From Gymnopilus junonius (Eukaryota; Basidiomycota; Agaricomycetes; Agaricales; Galerinaceae): a stretch of DNA of 64,000 nucleotides. This document shows, piece by piece, positions 56,314-64,000 of this stretch (position 1 is the first letter of the stretch; each line of letters begins with the position of its first letter). The translations under genes and the position numbers were made by a program. Location: NCBI GenBank assembly GCA_015501075.1, contig JADNYJ010000035.1, positions 1 through 64,000 of the forward strand, written 5' to 3'. The notes beneath the pieces are model-generated. The model saw only the letters and a list, made by a program, of their open reading frames with translations, made no database searches and was not told where the DNA came from.

Positions 56314-58870
56314 ATGCAGCTTACTACTGAACAAGAGCAACTCGAGAGAGACAACGGCGAATTCCTCGCCACCATCACCAACGTCCACAGCGATATCGCC
56401 ATAAAGGCCCTGAGGAAGCACAATGGCGACATGGAGAAGGCTGCAGATGCTCTGCTGGACGGGTACAGGGGAGAGGATTGGGAGACCAAGCACAGAACGA
56501 CCCCGGAGCCCACGCACTCTGATGGTCTGACGACCTCGACATCCAGTGCAAACGCCGCCCTTCCTTCTGCTTCAGTGATAGACCTCACCAATGACGACGA
56601 CGACATGACACGCGCTATACAAATGTCGATGGAGACCTCGTCCCAGACACAGACGCAACCGCACTTCGGCCCTACTGATAGGGCGCCTCATCCCGAATGG
56701 CAAATGGTCCGCTCAAATGTAATGTAGGTCTTTCAAATGAACCATGGACTCCTCTAACACAGTGTTTCACAGGCGCCTGTGCAGCCTATAGCAATAGACG
56801 AAGACCACAATTTGAACGAAGCCATACAAGCCAGCTTACAGGATTTCAAGGAGGATGTCGAGGAAGCATCTCCTTTCAAGCAGACCATTCGGGATGGAGG
56901 ACGGTACTTCCAATCTTTTAGCCTTCCATTTTCCCAGCCTAACGTTAATATTATCTAGTCCCATAGCTTTGCGAACTGACACTCGCGCTCTTGCATATGC
57001 TACCTTGGTTCGTTCTGCTCTCTTGAAAGGAAGATTATGAATGATCAACACCATGCAAATGTTGCCATTCCAGGTAATACAGGCATTGTATTTTATTCCT
57101 CAGGTCCGAGCAACTGTATCCACTCTTCGTCTTCCAGGGATAGACCCAGACACGCCTCTGGATCATCCAGGCATGTCCTATCGATCGGAATTGTGAATCT
57201 TTGCTGACTTCACAACTCACAACAGATCACGCTATGTGGACTTTGATAGAATTATTTACCAACATGGACCTTGCGCAGCTTGCTGCTATCGTAGACAACG
57301 AACTGCTAACCTCGTTGGACATTTTACCTTTCGACGGAAGGCACACATTGGGAGAGGCGTCCGCCAGTTTGTCAAATTTTTGGTTCCCCAGAAGTCTCCC
57401 TGATGAATCTCACTAGTTGTTGTCAAAACTGTTGGTACGCTGATTGAGCAGCATATGCAAGCCCAAGCAGGGCCCGACGAGGAACCCGAGTAAGTATTGC
57501 ATTTCCATGTTCTGCGAAAGCACATTCCCCAACCTTTTTGTAATACAGACTGCTCTTTTCGTTTACACATGGTCACATTCAGCTTGTAAACGATCTCTCG
57601 CAAAAAATATCAAGAAGTCCGGAAGATGGTGTGGTGGTCAATGTTGACTTTGGCCACGGAAGTCTCCACAATGACCTGATCTCCTGCATATCCGACCATT
57701 TAAACCAGTATACCACCAAGGGTTCCATGCATGACGTTATCCTCAAGCCCTCAGACCTTATCACCTTCAATCTCAAACGTCACCCAGCTCCCTCAGGGAC
57801 TTCAAGTGCATCTCCAGACCCTTTCGTATATCCAAAGGCTTTTTTCCTAGACCGGTTCCTGTTTGACAATCTTGCTTTGACCAATAGTAAACGAAAGAAA
57901 GAGCGCGAGATGCTGGAAGAGATTAAGCAGTTGAACGCTTACAAGGAGACTTTGACGCGGTCAGAGGTTAGTACTGCTCCTGTCTTTGATGATCCTTGTC
58001 TGATCAACATGTAGGGCCGGGATGCACTGCAAGACCTCAAAGCAACGATATATTACTATGAGGAAGTGGCTGATCCTAGTGACGATCCCGTTCGCGAACG
58101 TGCCTTGAAAGCTGTCGCAGACCATCTCAGAGATATTGTAACGATGATTGAAGGAAAAGTTGAAGGTACTTTTGTATCTTTTTTTTTTTATTGCTCCTCA
58201 AGGGTTTGACCATCTTTTTTATGTAGACATTGATCATCAGTTGGAAAAGCTACAAGCTGATGTCGCCCTAGTGTATGATTGTCCGGAGCTGCAGATATTC
58301 CAGGCAAGTTGAATCCGTTGTACAGCCCATCAGATGCTGATAAAGGATTGTGATTACTAGTACGATCTTCGCGCTGTCCTGGTTCATACCGGCCTTCCTG
58401 GAAGGAAACAAATGTACTCTTACGTTCAAGATACGGAAGGAGCATGGTGGAAGACAGTTGATCAAGAGGTCACAGAAGTACGTACAAGGGCCCTCTTTTG
58501 GATAAGAATTGACCAAACTTCGTCCTCGCAGGCACCAGAAGAAACAGTGCTGACGGATCCTTCTGGCCTCCACCTAGGGGCTGGTCCTTACATGCTCTTC
58601 TACAGCCGCCACCTGACAGATGAGCAGCTTCACGAACCTCTTGTTTGGCCGAGTATATTCTCCAACGCAGTGGAAGAGAACAATAAGAAGTTCTTGGAGA
58701 TGATGCACCCTGAGCTGGAGATATTTTCTGCGACGCGGGAGACGACTGAATTACCGCCCGTCACGAGGGAGCTGCCTGTTCCGCATGAGAGGAGGGGAAC
58801 TGTTTCGAGGCAGAGTTCTATGGCTGCTATGGATGTGGATGATCCAAGTTCGATGGCGATGTCTCAATAA
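56314..58870 (+). CDS. UBA/UIM protein with a USP-like fold lacking catalytic residues
   Basis: The N-terminus has a UBA-like domain (SDIAIKALRKHNGDMEKAAD). Two UIM motifs follow (DMTRAIQMSMETS and NLNEAIQASLQDF), all ubiquitin binders. The rest resembles fungal USP25/28-type proteases: FTNMDLAQLAAIVDNELL, FVYPKAFFLDRFLFDNL, KATIYYYEEVADPSDDP, and a C-terminal YDLRAVLVHTGLPGRKQMYS followed by YV, then WWKTVDQEVTEV and GAGPYMLFYSR. The GNTCYLNS cysteine box is absent, and the His box reads GRKQMYSYV where active enzymes have GHYxxYV. The protein is therefore probably a pseudo-protease that binds ubiquitin chains. At least nine exons. The junction near 57400-57425 is unclear: the best frame meets stops, so one base may be missing. 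Confidence 0.7.
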
Positions 58871-59105
58871 ATGTTATGGCCTTGTTACTGTATAACTACA
58901 TGTACGAACTCTTTAAGGCCAAGGAAAATGATGATAAATTTGGCCAAAGAAGCAACAGTATGTCAGTAGTTCAACTGCTTACATAGGCCAATAACTCGGT
59001 CAAACAGAAGTGCTACTGGTTTTGACCACCACCACTACTTACTCCACGACCTTTCACTGACAATTGTCCTTCTTTGACGCGTCTTTTTGTACCTTGTTAC
59101 CGCCA

Positions 59106-60834
59106 ATGGTCTCAGCAGACAATCTCAACCTTGACGTTCTCGAGCTCATCTTCGCATTCCTCTTTGGCAATGATCTGCCTTCCGTGGCACTGGTTAGCCG
59201 ATCCTTTCTCGCCGCCGTCATCCCAAGGCTTTACAGCAGTATATCGTATCGATTACGACAAGCGAAAGGATATGATGTGGTGAGCAACTCAAGCGTTTCA
59301 AGATCATTGTTCGTCGAACGTTGAATCGAAGTTGAATGCGATTTGAAATTTTAAGGGGGAAACAATATCACCTTTTGCTGCGGTGGTAACCCATCCTCAT
59401 CTTGCAGTTCATGTACGAAAAATACGTGCGTATTTTGTTGTTCTGTACAAGGGATAAAGGCTATAATAAATCGGATTATTGTTTCCCCAGAAATCCTTGC
59501 TGTGCCCACCGTCAAATCGCCCATCCATTCAGTGTTTGTGCGAGAGTGCAGAGAGGCGATAAGAATATGCACGAACTTGAGAATCTTCAACTGCGTCGTT
59601 CCGAATGTGCTTTCTATGCTCCTTCCTGGCCTTCAAGAGAAGGAACGGCTGGAGAGAATCCGCATCTGTGCGAATCTAACACTGGAACAGACGAAATTAT
59701 TAGTCAAGGTTCGGAATCTGCAGCATCTGAGCTTGGAGTTCGCCAGTTGGAATGTCGTTGATTTGTTGCCTTCATGGACGATGTCGCTTTCTAGCACGTT
59801 AACTTCCTTGACCCTCTATGTGTGTCGTTTCTGGCTGATTTTTTTTGGGAGTCTCATTGACGGATGTTATAGATGATCTATGATCTTCATGAAGATATAT
59901 TTGGGTCAATACTGGACAATTTACCAAACCTGATAGGGTTGCACGTTGTCGGCTGTCCGAAGGTGGATCATGTTATCGTCTTTCGCCATCTGTCGAAGAC
60001 GCCTCTCTTGCAAAATCTTTCATTAACAACATCAGTGAGTCATTGCATTCAAATCCTTCTGTCGTCTTAAAAACTTGAATTCTCGTAGGAAAACACTCGG
60101 GCGTTGGCATTGCCGCCTCCGTTACTGCGAGATTTGAAGCATATCGCCTTTGATGTGCGGTACTCCATGTCACCTTCACCTTCTCCAACGATCCTTGCAT
60201 CGATCCTTGATCACCTGAAACCTTCCTCGCCTTCTCTCGTTCATTTCGTCATCAAAATGCCGGAACGGAAAGTTTTAGTGGGAGAGCCCTTCATAAATAA
60301 ATTGCTAGAGAGCTCTAAACACTCTCTTCGGAGGCTGGCGTTCCTGGATTGTGGAGTCAGTCCTGAATCTTTAATCAACATCTGCAAATCTTGCATACAT
60401 CTTGAAAGGCTGGACATCGCGATTCCAGTGAAAGAAATGGTTCGTGAGCTTGATCCTATTGTGTCACCTTGAACTGACTCATGCTGTTTCAGCCAAGTTT
60501 TATACATAACATATCAGATGCAAGGACGCTGCGCACTCTCGTAGACGTTGACAACCACGTCGAACATGGAATTCGTCCATCATTGGGCTCTGACAACGTT
60601 ATGCATTTGATGCGTCACAACCCATCCCTGAAAGAAGTTATCACCACTCATCGGGTCTGGACGGTGAGACGCTCGACCTCTTTCGTAATTAATTGTATTC
60701 CTCATGCCGGCGTTCTGCATATTTTACAGAGGATTGTTGACCGGAAGGATCAGTTAATAGTTACACTTGATAGACGACATCCACCCTCGCCTGGATCATT
60801 CTGGTTTATGCCCCGGAAGACCAATTTCCAGTGA
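59106..60834 (+). CDS. F-box/LRR protein
   Basis: The ATG at 59106 opens MVSADNLNLDVLELIFAFLF and SVALVSRSFLAAVIPRLYSS, an F-box. Exons continue through GETISPFAAVVTHPHLAVHV, EILAVPTVKSPIHSVFVREC, several LRR-like segments (LKHIAFDVRYSM, SKHSLRRLAFLDCGVSPESL) and end HRVWTRIVDRKDQ...SFWFMPRK with TGA at 60832-60834. The order F-box, degenerate LRRs and VW-x-RIV ending matches the gene at 5162-6880, but this copy has no visible frame break. It would target substrates to an SCF ligase. Substrate unknown. Confidence 0.7.
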
Positions 60835-60944
60835 AATGATATATCGACTGTCTGGTATCAAAAATTGCTGCGACGTCTACCTCTATTCTGTGATAATCTT
60901 ACATGTATAGCGTTGGCTGTAATTTTATCCGCTCATCCTCCGAG

Positions 60945-61608
60945 TCATTCCCGCTCCGCATATTCCTTTGCAAGTGTCCCACAAGCGACAACGCCCCCCG
61001 CAATGCCGAAAGCAACGATTAACTTTGACGGCTCCTGCTGCTGCTTAAACAATGCGTCAATATATCGTTCCAGAGTAAGAATGAAAACAGACCTTTTTGT
61101 CGCCCGATGACGGGTGGTGGTATCTAGTTATCCTAGCTGGGCCTTCGAACACCTGTATGAGTGGCTTTGATGAGCTGAATAGCCTGGAGGCAGGAGTCTG
61201 TTTTGGCCGAGGTGGTGGTGTGTGCGCAAGGTCTACATCTCTCATCCTTCTCCGAAATGCTAAGGCCTCGTTTCTGGGGCGCGCTGGACCGTCAAAAATT
61301 ATTGGAGGAGGGAGGGTCGCCGGCGTAGGTCTGGATGATGACGAACTAGAGGCTGGCAGTGAAGGTCTTTTCGTCTCCTGGGCAGGTGTTTCGTGTCTAG
61401 CTCGAATAAATTCAGCGGAATCCGCAAGCCTTGTTGGGGCGTCAAAGATGTCGAAAATTGGCGGGATTTTGATCTCCTCAGTCTCCTCTTCGACAAGGTC
61501 GGCTGGAGAGAGGATGGCTGCTTGACTTGCAGAAGACGAATGGAGTAACCTGCTACGCTGATGACTGACGAAGGATAGCGCTCGTCTGTTTGCGGCCAAA
61601 ACGGACAT
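60945..61608 (-). CDS. Predicted mitochondrial membrane protein with three IFDGPAR-like motifs
   Basis: Two exons (61608-61093 and 61043-60945) give 204 residues in frame. The N-terminus (MSVLAANRRALSFVSHQRSR) is basic, Ser-rich and lacks acidic residues, as in a mitochondrial presequence. A related short motif recurs three times: IFDIFDAPTRLADS, PIIFDGPARPRNE and IQVFEGPARITRY, separated by Pro/Ser linkers. The C-terminus LIVAFGIAGGVVACGTLAKE is one transmembrane helix with a short tail (YAERE). The arrangement suggests an inner-membrane protein with a tail anchor. I do not recognise the family. Confidence 0.65.
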
Positions 61609-63713
61609 GTTAAGGGAGGATGAAACATAAAAATAAGCATTCTAAGGACAGGCTTTATATCACTGTCTTGTTTACTATATTGTGAACCCCGGTTCGCGGG
61701 TATATAAACGGCGGTGCGTTGTGTCCAGGGGCGTATCATGTAAAGCTGGGAAAGTATGAAACCCGAAGGCGGATTACACTTTGACAGTCTACGTCTTTTG
61801 ATATCCCAAAGGGAAATTCTGTAAGACCCTTAGTGAAGATAAGTCCGAGATAGAACGACAAAAGGATAAACTGGAAGCTCAATGTCGATTCTCCTCACAA
61901 TCCAGAGATATTTTCGCATGTGATGCGGAGTTAGAGCAAAATGCACAGTTATGAAGCCTTAGGAAGTTGGTGTTAGTGTTAAGTGTCCCCATGATTGAGA
62001 AAGTTCTTGGCATATTCACCATAGCAAGTGTCAGTGCCTGGGTGGATTCGTCGTTGCATTATCAGAAAGGCCGCAAATGGCATCAAACTGGTCGACCAAA
62101 TTCTACCTTCGATGATGAACGTCGAAGGACGGATTCGTTGGTCAAATTTGGAAGTAGGTGCTGAATTTTCCTCCGTTCAAACTCCACCAGATTGTGGATA
62201 ACTATCATCGAGATTTCGGGTGGAAGTTTCGATTCTGCATCGCCAGCAAGCCAGGAGATTAAAATTGAAGAGTGCGGTGCATTGAGAATTAACAATAGAA
62301 AGGTTTTAGGTGAAATAAAGGTGGCCGATGCTAATCCCAAGTTTCTACCGATGGACTGCGCATAAGTTGAAGCGTGCGCAACACCTTTGAAGCGTCATTA
62401 TGGACGAGGCAACCTAAGGCAATCGTGAGATGTATAAAATGGCACAACGGTGGAGCTACCTTTTTCACAAACCGCTGGCTCATAAGCAGAAGGGTATCTC
62501 CAAAACCAATATATCTAGCTATGGAGGTGTGAAAATGTATTTTCCTCCTGAATGGTTCTAGCTCCTCTTGCTTGACTCAGAGGTAGCCTTGGAATTGGAG
62601 GCGCAGAATTAGAGGATTATCAAACCAATTAAGTGAATCACCACCGCCCGGTTCAACAGTTCGCTTCAACTGGAGCCTAGAGTCATCAAGCAAGCTCAGA
62701 AGTATAATACTGGGGTCCGACTTTCCGCCATCGCGACACGTCGTAGAGTTCTTTCTGTTCAAGTTCTGTTTAAACTATTGTTGTTAGAGAAAATTCGAAT
62801 GACCTTGGTATTCTTTTACCTGTTGTATATACAATCCCCCTGCAGTCTTGTACTTCAGTAATCAAAACTTGAAGCCCAAATTCTGAGGAAATATACGCTT
62901 CCTTTGACATCGGCTCGAACTTGGAAACGCTGACTTTTAGTATATCCAATTTAGATGGGAGATTTACTGAACATTATCAGTTTCTAGAACATGTTGACTT
63001 TTCGTATAATGACTTGTGTACCACATCTTGCGCCAGTCAGCGTCTTGGAGAGTCTTATGAGGTCGTACTTTCGTACTTAGACTTGGAGCTTGAACGCGAT
63101 TCGGACTCCGACTCCGAGTCTCGGAGCACGTTACTGTGCGAAGATATCTATAGGGCTCTAAAAATAGCTGGCTGTAGAACAGTGAACACCGCCTTTTCAT
63201 CCTCCTTCCAAAGCAATACTTCCAATTTACTCCTTCGAAACGAGCCAGTCATGTATCGATGCTATGACCTATTACTAATGCATCTCCAGCAATTTACAAG
63301 AATGTGAATTAGGTATTTGTACCTAAGGTATGAAGATTCTTTTGCCATACCGCCGCTACCTAATGCTTGAGAGGATGCTCATCAATGTTTTTAGTTGGTT
63401 TTTAGTTCTCCTGATCTCATATAATTCCCTTCATGCAACTATTGGGTTCATTTTGGTCTCCTACCGTTTGAGTTGTCGCTCCGATTCGAAAGCAGACACG
63501 CTGGAAACATGTTGCATACACGTGTAACATGACTTGCCTGAATTGACAAGGGCTAGAGCAGCACCACATATTATTGTCACCCACGTTATTGGAAGGGGAC
63601 TGTGCATGTCCTCCTGGTCGTTTCATCTCCAAACATGAAGGGCTTGCGGCCAGTACTCAAATACTAACCGCCTGGCGAAGGTTGTCCTTTAGTTTGACCA
63701 CCCACTTTCCCAA
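61609..63713. other. Gene-poor region with possible F-box-like remnants
   Basis: On the minus strand near 62160-62760 two short frames read like pieces of an F-box protein (SKLPPEISMIVIHNLVEFER; GGDSLNWFDNPLILRLQFQG) but are interrupted. A plus-strand frame at 62921-63307 (128 codons) has an acidic Ser/Asp run and no recognised domain. I call no gene with confidence. Confidence 0.4.
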
Positions 63714-64000
63714 ATGTACCATCTCGATTCAGAGATTGGCTCTCTACCGCAGTGCGGCTTCGGAGCAGATATCAATTTCGACACATTAATCAAGGACAAC
63801 CGATTCCTCTTCCGCGTGTACACGCCCAAGGAAAGGTCGCCATTCGAGGATGATACGGAACCTTTCTTTGTCGCCTCAAGATTCGACGAACAAGTTGCTC
63901 GCTCGCCAATTGATCTTCCTAAGGTCCGGTTCTCTGAAGCAGCCATAGGCTCATATGCCGAGGTCGCACGACACATGGATTGGACCACAAGGTCTTCATC
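63714..64000 (+). CDS. Hypothetical protein, 5' part only (window end)
   Basis: The ATG at 63714 opens a frame through the window end (95 codons seen): MYHLDSEIGSLPQCGFGADI, then KDNRFLFRVYTPKERSPFED. The FLFRVYTP stretch recalls a fungal domain that starts with FRVF/FRVY (DUF7587-like), but this is weak. The gene is cut off, so neither intron structure nor stop is known. Confidence 0.5.
   Translation, partial: MYHLDSEIGSLPQCGFGADINFDTLIKDNRFLFRVYTPKERSPFEDDTEPFFVASRFDEQVARSPIDLPKVRFSEAAIGSYAEVARHMDWTTRSS

Overview
The window looks like nuclear DNA of a mushroom-forming basidiomycete (Agaricomycetes). Genes are split by many short GT-AG introns of about 50-60 bp. The gene content fits that group: ice-binding DUF3494 proteins, polyporopepsin-like aspartic protease, M35-type metalloprotease, short heme-thiolate peroxidase, lineage-expanded F-box/LRR proteins, a NACHT-WD40 protein and many decayed mobile elements. 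All assignments rest on motif recognition by eye; no database search was run.

Layout. 1-7 kb: a DJ-1/PfpI gene, a PLAC8 gene, a coiled-coil relic and a broken F-box gene. 7-20 kb: a conserved housekeeping block with the elongation factor SPT5, a 63-residue membrane protein, the MICOS subunit MIC10, the ESCRT protein BRO1 and the MICOS subunit MIC12. The BRO1-MIC12 junction has been tandemly duplicated, and a decayed SRPK-like kinase lies between the two copies. 21-29 kb: four ice-binding protein genes, three readable and one decayed and inverted, with copied promoters. 30-33 kb: an F-box fragment and a secreted, very acidic repeat protein. 33-40 kb: a divergent YIPF1/2-like and APC-permease pair flanked by TA-flanked elements with CAGT...ACTG ends. 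40-45 kb: a secreted M35-like metalloprotease, a secreted A1 aspartic protease and a decayed metalloprotease copy that lacks the active site. 45-50 kb: a 1.33-kb hAT-like element inserted inside a C2H2 zinc finger, a minisatellite and a second C2H2 gene. 50-53 kb: a membrane-anchored heme-thiolate peroxidase and a Nudix hydrolase. 53-61 kb: a broken NACHT-WD40 gene, a UBA/UIM ubiquitin-protease-like pseudoenzyme, an F-box gene and a mitochondrial membrane protein. The last gene runs off the window end.

Main points of interest are the ice-binding cluster (cold tolerance is an inference), the hAT-like insertion with a perfect 8-bp target duplication, the BRO1/MIC12 segmental duplication, and a run of single-base deletions in short homopolymers inside conserved genes. 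That last pattern may be assembly error rather than biology. No rRNA, convincing tRNA or CRISPR array was seen.
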